A DNA stretch of 34,024 nucleotides from Francisella sp. SYW-9. Its GTDB lineage: Bacteria > Pseudomonadota > Gammaproteobacteria > Francisellales > Francisellaceae. The position numbers and the translations under genes were made by a program. The notes beneath the pieces are model-generated. The model was not told where the DNA came from and searched no databases. It saw nothing but the letters and a program-made list of their open reading frames with translations. The stretch spans positions 1 through 34,024 of the forward strand of contig NZ_VXKQ01000004.1 of NCBI RefSeq assembly GCF_008711465.1, in the 5' to 3' direction. Of the stretch, positions 15,405 to 24,599 are shown piece after piece (within the stretch, counting starts at the first letter, position 1; every line of letters starts with the position of its first letter).

Positions 15405-18089
15405 TCAACTTTTTTTAACACTTGAAACTAAAGAAAGAGTTATTTTAAATACACTTCCCTTACCCTCTCCATCACTATATGCTCGTATTTTGCCATTATG
15501 TGCTGAAACTATACCTTTACATATGGCAAGACCTAAGCCATTACCATGAGTATAGCTATCTTCTTTTTCTATCCGATGAAATATTGTAAATATTTTCTCT
15601 AAATCAAACTCACTCAGTCCTATACCTTGATCAGCAACTTCAAAAAGACAGCTATTATCATTTTTTCTTTTTAAGCTAATAACTATTTCTTTCTCAGGAT
15701 CCGCTGTAAATTTTATGGCATTATCAACTAAATTTAAAATAACTTGCTGAAACAGTATTGGATCTATCTCTACTACAAAAGGCTCTTTTGGTGCTATAAA
15801 CTTAAACTTTTGTGAGCTATAGATACGAAAGCAAATATTTTTAAGCTCATCAAGAAAAATATCGCTATTAACACTCTGGATCTTTAATGAAAGTTTACCT
15901 GAATCTACCTTTAGCATTTGTACGATATTATCAATATAATTATCCAACCGTTTAGACTCCGTTAGTGCTAAGTCTAACATCTCATTTTGCTGCTCTTGAC
16001 TAAATGCATCTTTAAAAGATTTAACACTACTTAAAGCTCCCATTATTGATGCTAAAGGAGTTTTAAGATCATGTGACACTGATGATAACATTGATTTTTG
16101 TAACTTGCGTTGCTCATCTAAAAGTAACGATTTCTTCTCTTCTTTTTCTAGGCTTCTCTTAAGAAGTAAATGCGAAATATGCGAAAGCATATTACTCAGA
16201 AGTACACTATCAGAAACTATCCTCTCTATGGTTTCTTCAGATTTTAAATATATTGCAATAACTCCTAAAACTCTATTTTCAATCACTAATGGTTCTATAG
16301 CCCAATTTAAGCCCGCAAAAGTATTTGTCCCTTTGCCACAGCTAGCCTTATATTTAAAGCTCCATTTTGCAGCGGCTAATTCTTTTTGGTTAAAGTTAGG
16401 ATGTTGAGGAAATGCCGCTGAATCAAGCTCAGAATCCGAAACGCTTAAGAAAACAAAATCACATTTAAAATATTCTTCTAAAGCATGTAAAAAAATCGAA
16501 CGTAGATCCTTATCTAAACTCTTTTCATTAAACATTTTAGTAAAACGATATAGTATCGATATATTATTCTCTCTTTCTTTAAGGAGTGTAAAAGCTCTTT
16601 TTGTCCTTAAAATTACATGACTAGAAGAAACAACTATTATCATAAATATAGACAGGGTAATTAATCCAGCCAAACTAGAAACATCTAGAACAAAGTTTGG
16701 TTCTAGATATAAATACGCATATAAAAATAAACCAACCAAGGAAGATATTATCGAAGAAACTAAGCCATACCTATAAGCACATGCTGCTATTACTATTAAA
16801 AAACAAAGTGTTTGAGATACAAGCCCAGCAAAATCTAAACTAAAGAATATAACAATACCAGAAAGAGCCGTTATAGCAGCAGATTTTAACGTATCAATAA
16901 ATAAATTTTTAAATTTATTTTTCTTATTCTTTGATACTACTTCAAGCTTATGATCTTTCTTATTGATTGAAACAATATGAATTTGCATACCATTATTATT
17001 ACGAATAATATCATAAACAACTGAGCCAAAAATTTTATCTTTCCACTTTGGCCTTATAGATTTACCGATAATTAAATCTGTAGCTCCTATTGAGCTTGCA
17101 TACTCAAGTATACCGTCAGATACTCTATCTCCTAAAATATGATCTATACTATAACCTAAGCTACTTGCTAACATTTTATATCGTCTAATCACACCAAAAC
17201 TAAGCTTCGTTGCTATCTTATTTGGTTTTTGCACAAATACCGCCATTAAACGAGCATTCAATGTTGTAGCTAAGAGCTTACCTTTACGTAATAAACTTGG
17301 CGTAGCCTCATCATAACCACAACACACTAGCACATATGGTGATGTAGCAATAGCACTACCATTTTGATAAAGCTTTCGATACTGTTGGATATCTTGGCCA
17401 ACATGGTTTGCCGCCATTCTAAAAGTATAATCTCTAAGTATAGTTAAATTTGTATATTGAAAATATCTTTCTAAAGCTCTGTCTATAGCATCACTTTTAT
17501 AAACCTTGCCTTGTTTTAATCTTTTTATTAACTCCTCTGGGCTAATATCTACAACAACTAACTCATCTGCAGACTGTATAAAATCATTTGGAACTATTTC
17601 ATTAACATTAGCCTGAGTTATTTGTGTAACTTCATAAGATAAACTAGCAATATGTTGAATATTAATAGCTGTATAAACAGATATACCTTCATCAAGGAGC
17701 TCTTCTATATCAATATAGCGTTTTTTATTTCTTGATGTCGCAAGGTTTGTATGTGGTAGCTCATCAATTATAACGACATCTGGTCTTCTAGCCTTTATCG
17801 CATCAAGATCTAGCTCTTCAAAGATCTTACCTCGATAGTTTATTTTTTTAAGAGGCATAACCTCTAAACCATCAAGTAATGCTTGAGTCTCAGCTCTTCC
17901 ATGAGTTACTAAAAGGCCTACTACAACATCTTTATTATCACGCTGTAGAGATTTTGCATTATTTAGCATTGCATAGCTTTTACCAACACCAGGAGCATAT
18001 CCAAGAAAAATCTTTAACTTACCTTTTTTTGATTCTTGGCTTTTATTTGCTAAGTTTAATAATGCATCTACTTTTTGTTTATTATCCAT
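15405..18089 (-). CDS. kdpD: Osmosensitive K+ sensor histidine kinase KdpD
   Basis: An 894-residue sensor, the same length as E. coli KdpD. The N-terminal KdpD domain (about 20-230) has Walker A GYAPGVGKS and a VVIIDELPHTN block. A universal-stress-protein-like domain follows (about 245-370), then four close membrane helices (DUF4118, about 395-500) and a GAF-like region. The kinase core has SSVSHDLKTPL with phospho-acceptor H673, the same number as in E. coli. The N box NLVDNAIKF and the DQGIGL and GNGLGLAI boxes form the ATPase. All domains look intact. It phosphorylates KdpE in low K+ or osmotic stress. A 102-base gap with an extended -10 precedes it, so kdpDE may be transcribed separately from kdpFABC. 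Confidence 0.95.
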   Translation of the reverse strand: MDNKQKVDALLNLANKSQESKKGKLKIFLGYAPGVGKSYAMLNNAKSLQRDNKDVVVGLLVTHGRAETQALLDGLEVMPLKKINYRGKIFEELDLDAIKARRPDVVIIDELPHTNLATSRNKKRYIDIEELLDEGISVYTAINIQHIASLSYEVTQITQANVNEIVPNDFIQSADELVVVDISPEELIKRLKQGKVYKSDAIDRALERYFQYTNLTILRDYTFRMAANHVGQDIQQYRKLYQNGSAIATSPYVLVCCGYDEATPSLLRKGKLLATTLNARLMAVFVQKPNKIATKLSFGVIRRYKMLASSLGYSIDHILGDRVSDGILEYASSIGATDLIIGKSIRPKWKDKIFGSVVYDIIRNNNGMQIHIVSINKKDHKLEVVSKNKKNKFKNLFIDTLKSAAITALSGIVIFFSLDFAGLVSQTLCFLIVIAACAYRYGLVSSIISSLVGLFLYAYLYLEPNFVLDVSSLAGLITLSIFMIIVVSSSHVILRTKRAFTLLKERENNISILYRFTKMFNEKSLDKDLRSIFLHALEEYFKCDFVFLSVSDSELDSAAFPQHPNFNQKELAAAKWSFKYKASCGKGTNTFAGLNWAIEPLVIENRVLGVIAIYLKSEETIERIVSDSVLLSNMLSHISHLLLKRSLEKEEKKSLLLDEQRKLQKSMLSSVSHDLKTPLASIMGALSSVKSFKDAFSQEQQNEMLDLALTESKRLDNYIDNIVQMLKVDSGKLSLKIQSVNSDIFLDELKNICFRIYSSQKFKFIAPKEPFVVEIDPILFQQVILNLVDNAIKFTADPEKEIVISLKRKNDNSCLFEVADQGIGLSEFDLEKIFTIFHRIEKEDSYTHGNGLGLAICKGIVSAHNGKIRAYSDGEGKGSVFKITLSLVSSVKKS

Positions 18090-18122
18090 TTAAATCTCTA
18101 TAAGTGAATTTGACAAAGCCTA

Positions 18123-18203
18123 AAAGCTTCTAAGAAAATTATAGCAGAGAAACTGACTAATAATTTACACCACAGTCATTAAAACCTATAACTAAGAAGC
18201 TTT
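18123..18203. repeat. Inverted repeat flanking the kdpC-kdpD gap
   Basis: AAAGCTTCTAAG (18123-18134) and CTAAGAAGCTTT (18192-18203) are inverted copies, 11 of 12 matching, 57 bases apart. The second arm includes the kdpC stop codon, and the extended -10 lies between the arms. It could form a long-range hairpin or bind a dimeric regulator; chance is possible. Confidence 0.35.
18138..18146 (-). promoter_or_regulatory. Extended -10 promoter for kdpDE
   Basis: TGCTATAAT on the minus strand, a perfect extended -10, about 49 bases before kdpD in the kdpC-kdpD gap. It would give the sensor pair basal expression apart from the kdpF promoter. Confidence 0.5.
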
Positions 18204-18749
18204 TTTATTTAGAATTTTAAGCAGATCAATATTTAAATTAAGAACATTTACTGTATCTATTCCTAGTAAATGCTTAGTTGTATTTTTCTCTACTAGCTGC
18301 TCTACTTGTTTGATTGATAAATTATTTTTCTTAGCTACATACTCAGCTTGATACTTAGCTGCTTGTAAACTTATATCAGGATCAATACCACTAGCTGAAG
18401 CAAAGACCATATCTTCAGGAATAGTCTTAGACCCGTATCTAGCTTGTAGATTGCTAACTCTTTCTTTAACATCTTTTAGTTGAGTTTTATTATTAACAGT
18501 ATAGTTTGTTCCACCAGTTGCTAGAGGATTATCATTTGATGCTGATGGTCTTGTTTGGAATAAATTTGTCGGCATAACTTGTCCAATTAACTTAGATCCA
18601 ACTAGCTTGCCATTATAGTGTTCTTGAGATCCAGTTGTTGTACCTTTTGATACAGTATAGTCAACTGACATTATAAAAAATGGATAAACTACTCCTAATA
18701 CAAGAGTAAATAAAAGCATGGCCTTAAATGATTTAAATAAATTTAACAT
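18192..18749 (-). CDS. kdpC: K+-transporting ATPase subunit KdpC
   Basis: A 185-residue subunit with one N-terminal membrane helix (about 8-30) and a periplasmic domain, as in E. coli KdpC (190). Family blocks are GVVYPFFIM, GSKLIGQ, LFQTRPSA and ASGIDPDISLQAAKYQ, and the LLGIDTVNVLNLN tail. It stabilises the KdpFABC complex. It starts 16 bases after the kdpB stop with a purine-rich site, inside the operon. Confidence 0.95.
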   Translation of the reverse strand: MLNLFKSFKAMLLFTLVLGVVYPFFIMSVDYTVSKGTTTGSQEHYNGKLVGSKLIGQVMPTNLFQTRPSASNDNPLATGGTNYTVNNKTQLKDVKERVSNLQARYGSKTIPEDMVFASASGIDPDISLQAAKYQAEYVAKKNNLSIKQVEQLVEKNTTKHLLGIDTVNVLNLNIDLLKILNKKAS

Positions 18750-18765
18750 CTTATAATCTCCTTAC

Positions 18766-20805
18766 TTAAACCAAATGAATAGCTGTAATAAACATATCAA
18801 TCAGCTTAATACATATAAATGGCACTATTACACCACCTAAACTATAGAATAAAAGATTCTTACGTAATAAGGTTTGCGATGATGCGACTACATTTTTTAC
18901 CCCAATTAATGCCATTGGAATCAAAAATATAATGATTAAAGCATTAAATATCACAGCTGATAATATCGCACTTGTGGAAGAATGAAGATTCATTATATTC
19001 ATAGCGCCCAAACTTGGAAAAGCTGTCACGAATAATGCAGGAATTACTACAAAGTATTTTGCAATATCATTAGTCACACTAAATGTTGTTAGAGCTCCTC
19101 GAGTAACAAGTATTTGCTTACCAATTTTAACAATCTCTATGATTTTCTTAGGATCCGAATCTAGATCAACCATATTACCAGCTTCTCTAGCTGCAGAAGT
19201 TCCTGTAGCCATAGCAATACCAACATCTGCTTGAGCAAGTGCAGGAGCATCATTTGTTCCATCGCCACACATTGCTACAGTTTTACCCTCTTCTTGAGCC
19301 TTTATAATATAATCGAGCTTATCTTGAGGTGACGCTTGAGCAACAAAATCATCAACACCTGCTTCAGCTGCAATCGCTGCCGCAGTTAGAGGGTTATCAC
19401 CAGTAATCATTACAGTCTGAACACCCATTTTACGTAACTCTTCAAAACGCTGTTTAATCTTTGGTTTAATAATATCTTTAAGATGTACAACTCCTAAAAG
19501 TCTATCTTTTTGAGCTACTGCTAGAGGTGTACCACCTTGCTCAGATATTTGCTCTGTAACTTTTTTAAACATTGCAGATAGACCACTATCAAGCTTACCT
19601 TCTAGATAATTCTCTACAGAAGATATAGCTCCTTTTCTTATCTCTAAATTTTGGTAATCTATACCACTCATTCTTGTATATGCTGAGAAAGGTATAATTT
19701 CTGCTTCTGATAAATCTACTTTCTTTTTATCAAAACCAAAGTTCTTTTCTGCCAGCTTAACTATTGATTTACCTTCAGGTGTCTCATCTACTAAAGAGCA
19801 TAACCATGCAGCATGTGCTAGTTCCTCTGGAGAAGCCGCCCCTAATGGAATAAAATCTGTCGCAAAACGATTACCTAATGTAATAGTCCCTGTTTTATCT
19901 AAAAGTAATAAATCAATATTACCAGAAGATTCCACAGCTCTACCTGACATAGCTACTATGTTGAACTTTAATAATCTATCCATACCTGATATCCCAACAG
20001 CTGAAAGCAGACCTGCTATTGTTGTTGGTATTAAAGTAACAAATAAAGCTATCAATACTACTGCTGATAACCGAGTCTTGCTATACATTGCCATGCCATA
20101 TAAAGAACATATCGCAAATATAAAAATCAACGTCAAACCTGATAACAAAATAGTCAAAGCAATTTCATTTGGTGACTTAAGTCTTTTAGCGTTCTCAACA
20201 AGATCAATCATCTTATCTAAGAAGCTTTCACCAGGATTAGATGTGACTTTGATTTTGATACTATCAGATAAAACTTTTGTACCTGCGGTTACTGCTGAGT
20301 TATCTGAACCTGCTTCTTTAACAACTGGTTCTGATTCACCTGTTATTGCTGACTCATCAATTGTTGCCATACCTTCAATAACATCACCATCACATGGAAT
20401 AAAATTGTTAGTATCGACAAAGACAATATCACCAATTTTAAGACTCTCTGCATCAACTTTTGTAAGATTTCCTTCACTATCTTCCTTCATAGCAAAGAGC
20501 TTTGACTTAGCTGCTTTTAGTGTATCTGCTTGAGCCTTACCTCTACCTTCAGCAATACCTTCAGCAAAGTTGGCAAAAAATATTGTAAACCACAGCCAAA
20601 TAACCACTTGTAATGTAAAGCTAATGCTTTGACCAGAAAAAAGTTCTGTAATTAAATATAATGTACATAATAAAGTAACAACTTCAACACAGAACATAAC
20701 AGGGTTTTTGATCATCTGGCGAGGATCACATTTTGTAAAAGTTTTTGCTAGAGCTGGTACTAATAGCTCTTTTGATAATAAACTAGGAGATTTTTTTGTA
20801 CTCAT
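18766..20805 (-). CDS. kdpB: K+-transporting ATPase P-type subunit KdpB
   Basis: A 679-residue P-type ATPase (E. coli 682) that powers K+ uptake by KdpFABC in the inner membrane. The actuator TGES loop, the phosphorylation motif DKTGT with D303, the nucleotide domain, and hinge GDGTNDAPALAQADVGIAM are all intact. Membrane helices lie at the N-terminus, around 220-280 and at the C-terminus. The kdpA stop is 9 bases upstream, so the two genes are tightly linked. Confidence 0.97.
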   Translation of the reverse strand: MSTKKSPSLLSKELLVPALAKTFTKCDPRQMIKNPVMFCVEVVTLLCTLYLITELFSGQSISFTLQVVIWLWFTIFFANFAEGIAEGRGKAQADTLKAAKSKLFAMKEDSEGNLTKVDAESLKIGDIVFVDTNNFIPCDGDVIEGMATIDESAITGESEPVVKEAGSDNSAVTAGTKVLSDSIKIKVTSNPGESFLDKMIDLVENAKRLKSPNEIALTILLSGLTLIFIFAICSLYGMAMYSKTRLSAVVLIALFVTLIPTTIAGLLSAVGISGMDRLLKFNIVAMSGRAVESSGNIDLLLLDKTGTITLGNRFATDFIPLGAASPEELAHAAWLCSLVDETPEGKSIVKLAEKNFGFDKKKVDLSEAEIIPFSAYTRMSGIDYQNLEIRKGAISSVENYLEGKLDSGLSAMFKKVTEQISEQGGTPLAVAQKDRLLGVVHLKDIIKPKIKQRFEELRKMGVQTVMITGDNPLTAAAIAAEAGVDDFVAQASPQDKLDYIIKAQEEGKTVAMCGDGTNDAPALAQADVGIAMATGTSAAREAGNMVDLDSDPKKIIEIVKIGKQILVTRGALTTFSVTNDIAKYFVVIPALFVTAFPSLGAMNIMNLHSSTSAILSAVIFNALIIIFLIPMALIGVKNVVASSQTLLRKNLLFYSLGGVIVPFICIKLIDMFITAIHLV

Positions 20806-20814
20806 AACTTCAAC

Positions 20815-22536
20815 CTATAAATAAGTTAGATTTAATTGATCTAATATTGGACCCAAGCCTAATGCTGGGAATATTGTCAAACCACCAATTATTAATATTG
20901 TGAAAAACACCAATACTGAAAATATAAAACTTGTCGTATCTAACGAACTAATTTCACATATTTGCGAGCTACGCTTTTTCTTAACTAAAGAACCAGCTAA
21001 CATTAGTACTGCAAAAATTATGCCAAATCTACCAATAAACATACTCAATGCTATAGTTATATTTAGATAGCTAGTATTTGCTGCTAACCCTGCAAAAGAA
21101 CTACCATTGTTATTTGCTCCCGAAATATAAGCATATAATATTTCTGAGAAGCCATGAGCACCACTATTTGTTAAAGATGCATGCACGCTTGGTATAACGC
21201 TCGCTATCCCTGTAAATACCAATACACAACATGGTGAAACTAATAAAGCCAGTATTGTCCATTTCATATCGTTGGCTTCTATACGTTTACCTAAGAAGCT
21301 AGGAGCTCTACCAATCATTAATGAGCCAATAAACACAGCTAACATTAAAAACATAAAGAAACCATAAAACCCAGCTCCAATACCTCCAAATACAACTTCA
21401 CCTATTGCCATATTTAGCATAGCCATCATCCCACCAATAGCAGAATAACTATCCATTACACTATTTACACCACCATCTGAAGCTGATGTAGATACTGTAT
21501 TGTACAAAGTTGAATTAAATATACCAAAGCGAGTTTCTTTACCTTCCATATTAGATAAATGTCCTACTTGACCATATATATCTTGGATATACTTGCTATC
21601 AAGAAAATCTAAACCATGAAGCTCTGAGATTGTCATAATAAGTAAAGAAATAATAAATAAAACCAACATCACCCCAAAGATTGTCCAACCTTGCTTTGTA
21701 TTACCAACCCACTTACCAAATGTGTAAGTTAAAGCTGCTGGTATAGCAAGTATTGAGATCATTTCAATATAGTTTGTTATTAGCGTTGGATTCTCATACG
21801 GATGTGCTGAGTTAGCACCAAAGAAACCACCACCATTAGTTCCAAGTGACTTTATTGCCTCTTGAGAAGCTACTGGACCTTGAGGAATAATTTGCTCACT
21901 CCCAGCTAGAGTATGAACATGTAAATATGCCATTATATTTTGTGGCACTCCTTGAAATACATATACAACGGCAATAACTATTGATATAGGTAGTAATATC
22001 CAAAATAAACCTTTACCAAGATCATTCCAGAAATTACCAACAGTTGCTGTTTCATGTCTAGCTACTGATCTTATCAAAGCAATTGCTACAGATAACCCAA
22101 CTGCTGCTGAAACAAAGTTCTGTACTGCAAGAGCTATCATCTGTGAAAAATAGCTAACACCTGTTTCTCCAGAATAACTTTGCCAGTTTGTATTTGTCAC
22201 AAAGCTAATAGCTGTATTAAACGCCTGAGAAAGACTCATACCTTTTATTTCTTGAGGGTTTAAAGGTAAAATCCCTTGTAAAACCAATATTAGAAAAACA
22301 AATATAAAAGCCATTATTGAGAAACTTAATAAGCTAAAAAAATAAGCTTTTGCTGTTTGCTCTTTTCTTGAACTTTCTCCCAAGAATAATAAATATAATC
22401 TTTGGAACGGTCTAGCAAACCAATCTAAATTAGTTCTTTCATTATTAAAAACTTTAAATATATAGTTTCCTAATGGCTTTGTTAGCAAAGCTATTATTAC
22501 TATAAAGATTACAAATATTATAAAGTTTAGATACAT
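20815..22536 (-). CDS. kdpA: K+-transporting ATPase K+-binding subunit KdpA
   Basis: A 573-residue, ten-helix channel-like subunit (E. coli 557) that selects and binds K+. Filter-region blocks are visible: VTNTNWQSYSGE, LGTNGGGFFGANSAHPYENP and the later TSASDGG and NNGSSFAG segments, each with the Gly-rich pore loop of the superfamily of K+ transporters. AGGAG lies just before the ATG. The 16-base gap behind kdpF marks it as the second gene of kdpFABCDE. Confidence 0.97.
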   Translation of the reverse strand: MYLNFIIFVIFIVIIALLTKPLGNYIFKVFNNERTNLDWFARPFQRLYLLFLGESSRKEQTAKAYFFSLLSFSIMAFIFVFLILVLQGILPLNPQEIKGMSLSQAFNTAISFVTNTNWQSYSGETGVSYFSQMIALAVQNFVSAAVGLSVAIALIRSVARHETATVGNFWNDLGKGLFWILLPISIVIAVVYVFQGVPQNIMAYLHVHTLAGSEQIIPQGPVASQEAIKSLGTNGGGFFGANSAHPYENPTLITNYIEMISILAIPAALTYTFGKWVGNTKQGWTIFGVMLVLFIISLLIMTISELHGLDFLDSKYIQDIYGQVGHLSNMEGKETRFGIFNSTLYNTVSTSASDGGVNSVMDSYSAIGGMMAMLNMAIGEVVFGGIGAGFYGFFMFLMLAVFIGSLMIGRAPSFLGKRIEANDMKWTILALLVSPCCVLVFTGIASVIPSVHASLTNSGAHGFSEILYAYISGANNNGSSFAGLAANTSYLNITIALSMFIGRFGIIFAVLMLAGSLVKKKRSSQICEISSLDTTSFIFSVLVFFTILIIGGLTIFPALGLGPILDQLNLTYL

Positions 22537-22552
22537 AGCCTACTCCTACCAA

Positions 22553-22633
22553 TTAAAATTTATCTGGAAAGATAAGAGTCAAAGTCATATAAACCGCTAA
22601 AGTTATCATTACAACTGCAGAAAGAAAAATCAT
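22553..22633 (-). CDS. kdpF: KdpF, small membrane subunit of the Kdp ATPase
   Basis: A 26-codon gene easily missed because of its size. The product starts MIFLSAVVMITLAVYMTLTL and ends IFPDKF: one hydrophobic helix followed by a short charged end, the form of KdpF (29 residues in E. coli, ending in a similar aromatic-acidic tail). AGAGG stands 5 bases before the ATG, and kdpA starts 16 bases after the stop. KdpF stabilises the complex with lipid-like packing. Position, size, hydrophobicity and ribosome site agree. Confidence 0.85.
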   Translation of the reverse strand: MIFLSAVVMITLAVYMTLTLIFPDKF

Positions 22634-22732
22634 ATTAACCTCTTTTTATATTTTAAATTTATATCAATTTTTCAAAGGTGATAGATTATAGATTGTGGTG
22701 GTATAAAAGTTCTATTAGGAAATAATAAAGAA
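22634..22732 (-). promoter_or_regulatory. kdpFABC promoter region
   Basis: The only room for the kdp promoter is between hmuV and kdpF. A perfect TATAAT lies on the minus strand at 22685-22690, and a TTGAAA with AT-rich spacer further down. Neither has a convincing partner. KdpE would be expected to bind here; I cannot point to its site. Confidence 0.35.
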
Positions 22733-22761
22733 AGTATAAAATTTTCATAAAATTTTGTATT
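22733..22761 (-). terminator. AT-only hairpin after hmuV
   Basis: Arms 22733-22745 and 22749-22761 are inverted, around a three-base loop, directly after the hmuV stop. Read on the minus strand, the eight inner pairs are perfect and two outer pairs mismatch, then a T-rich stretch follows. It may separate heme and kdp transcription, but all pairs in the core are A-T. Confidence 0.35.
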
Positions 22762-23541
22762 TTAAAAGACAACTAAATCATGAGCACGATCTTCTAAACT
22801 TATTAATTTAACATCAACATTAAAGGATTTTTGAATATTATGTCTCGTCAGAACATTTTTTGTTTTATCAAAAGCTATAATTTTACCATTTTTAAGTAAC
22901 AAACTATTTTCATAATATTCTAAAGCAATATTTAAATCATGTCCTATGACTAATATAGCTAAACTATTCTGTGATATAAGGTTTTTTAAAATCTCAAGAG
23001 TTTGACGCTGATAATATATATCCATATGTGCACTATATTCATCTAAAAACAAGTAGCCGCTATACTCTTTATCATCACTATTTAACTGCACTAATGCTCT
23101 TGCTAGCTGAACACGCTGACGCTCACCTCCAGAAAGTTGCTGATAACTTTTTTGACAAAACACCTCTGCTTCAAAAATCCTTAAAGCCTTCATTGCTCTA
23201 AGATAGGAGTCTTCTTTTAAACGTCCATAGGTATACGCTAACGTTCCTAGTAGAACATAATCAATAACTTTTATATCTGTAGATACTGACTCATGTTGTC
23301 TAACTAAAGCTATTTGTTTACTAAGCTGATTTGCCGGTATATTTTTTAACAGTTGATTATCTAATAGAATTTCACCAGTATAATTATGAAAATCTCCACA
23401 TATCAATTTTAGCAATGTTGACTTTCCTGCGCCATTTGCACCTAATATACCTGTAATAGAACCTTTAGCGACTTTAAATGACACATCATCTAGGAGTCTT
23501 TTTTTGCCAATATTTAATGTAATATTATTTATCGATAACAT
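22762..23541 (-). CDS. hmuV: Heme ABC transporter ATPase HmuV
   Basis: A 259-residue ATPase that would drive heme import with HmuU. It has Walker A GANGAGKS (34-41), signature LSGGERQRV from 136, Walker B YLFLDE (163-168) and the His switch at H201 (VIGHDLN). The loop after Walker B reads DEYSAHMD where most relatives have DEPTSALD; catalytic Glu and the D-loop Asp remain. A strong GGGGGAG site at the end of hmuU precedes the ATG, which directly abuts the hmuU stop. Last gene of the heme operon. FecE/BtuD-type iron-siderophore or cobalamin ATPases look alike; the operon context favours heme. Confidence 0.85.
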   Translation of the reverse strand: MLSINNITLNIGKKRLLDDVSFKVAKGSITGILGANGAGKSTLLKLICGDFHNYTGEILLDNQLLKNIPANQLSKQIALVRQHESVSTDIKVIDYVLLGTLAYTYGRLKEDSYLRAMKALRIFEAEVFCQKSYQQLSGGERQRVQLARALVQLNSDDKEYSGYLFLDEYSAHMDIYYQRQTLEILKNLISQNSLAILVIGHDLNIALEYYENSLLLKNGKIIAFDKTKNVLTRHNIQKSFNVDVKLISLEDRAHDLVVF

Positions 23542-24591
23542 TTAAGCTCCCCCATTTTGGACTTTTTTACTAAATAAAAGATATACAAAATAAGGTGCGC
23601 CAATAAGAGCTGTCATAACACCAACAGGAAGCTCTGCTGGAGATAATATTATCCTTGATAAAACATCTGCAACTGTTAATAATAAAGCCCCAAATATCGC
23701 GGAGAAAAACATCAAATACTTATGCTCATTACCTATCAAGAAACGCATGATATGAGGTACAACAAGACCTATAAAAGCAATTGGTCCAGCTACAGCAGTA
23801 CTTGCTCCGACTAAAAGAGCAATTATAACTATACTTTTGAATTTATATTGTTGAATATTTATACCCAACATCCTTGCATATTCCTCTCCTGAAATCATTG
23901 CATTTAAATATTTCGGAATATTTCTCATAAATAAAACTGCTACAACGACACTGACTAATAAAAATACAACTTGCCCCCATGTAATATTGGCAAAACTTCC
24001 CATACTCCAAAATGTAAAATCTCGCAAGATACCATCTTCTGACAAAGATATAATCACACTTATTAACGCTCCACATAAAGCATTTATTGCAACTCCTGCT
24101 AAGACTAATATACCAAGATTACTTCTTCCTTTTGTAACAGATAATAGATAAGTTATAAATGTAACAATTAAGCTACCAACAAATGCACTTAAACCCATCC
24201 CCCAAGTTGCTAAAAAGCTATACTGGATAACATTATTAGTTATTATTAGGAACATGATTGCAAATAACGAAGCTCCACTAGTCATACCTAAGAGAGCTGG
24301 ATCTGCGAGAGGATTCCTAAAAAGGCCCTGCATCATAACTCCTGATACCGCAAGTCCAGCCCCAATAACCGCTGAGGCAACTAGCCTTGGTAAACGCAAC
24401 TGTAAAATAACTTGCTCAACTAGAGTATTATTTTTGTCAAATATACTATCAAGATTAAAGCTTAACGCTCCTAATTTTATTGATAAAAAACAAACTATAA
24501 TTAATAATACTATTAAAATCATACTCCACAACTGATACTTTCTTCGCTGAGTAACAAATAGTTTTCTTGCAAAAGCCTGTGTTGAATCCAT
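23542..24591 (-). CDS. hmuU: Heme ABC transporter permease HmuU (FecCD family)
   Basis: A 349-residue permease of the BtuC/FecCD/HmuU family with about ten helices. Family blocks are RLPRLVASAVIGAGLAVSGVMMQGLFRNPLADP near residue 65-100, GPIAFIGLVVPHIMRFLIG and the LPVGVMTALIGAPYFVYLL end. It forms a homodimer channel in the inner membrane and pairs with HmuV and the binding protein HmuT. It starts 8 bases after hmuT and touches hmuV without a gap. Confidence 0.9.
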   Translation of the reverse strand: MDSTQAFARKLFVTQRRKYQLWSMILIVLLIIVCFLSIKLGALSFNLDSIFDKNNTLVEQVILQLRLPRLVASAVIGAGLAVSGVMMQGLFRNPLADPALLGMTSGASLFAIMFLIITNNVIQYSFLATWGMGLSAFVGSLIVTFITYLLSVTKGRSNLGILVLAGVAINALCGALISVIISLSEDGILRDFTFWSMGSFANITWGQVVFLLVSVVVAVLFMRNIPKYLNAMISGEEYARMLGINIQQYKFKSIVIIALLVGASTAVAGPIAFIGLVVPHIMRFLIGNEHKYLMFFSAIFGALLLTVADVLSRIILSPAELPVGVMTALIGAPYFVYLLFSKKVQNGGA

Positions 24592-24599
24592 TATTTCAC

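Noticed and set aside
19958-20533. A 191-codon open frame on the plus strand
   Set aside because: It lies fully antisense to the strongly conserved kdpB and its product is low-complexity Ile/Ser/Thr; a shadow of kdpB codon use.
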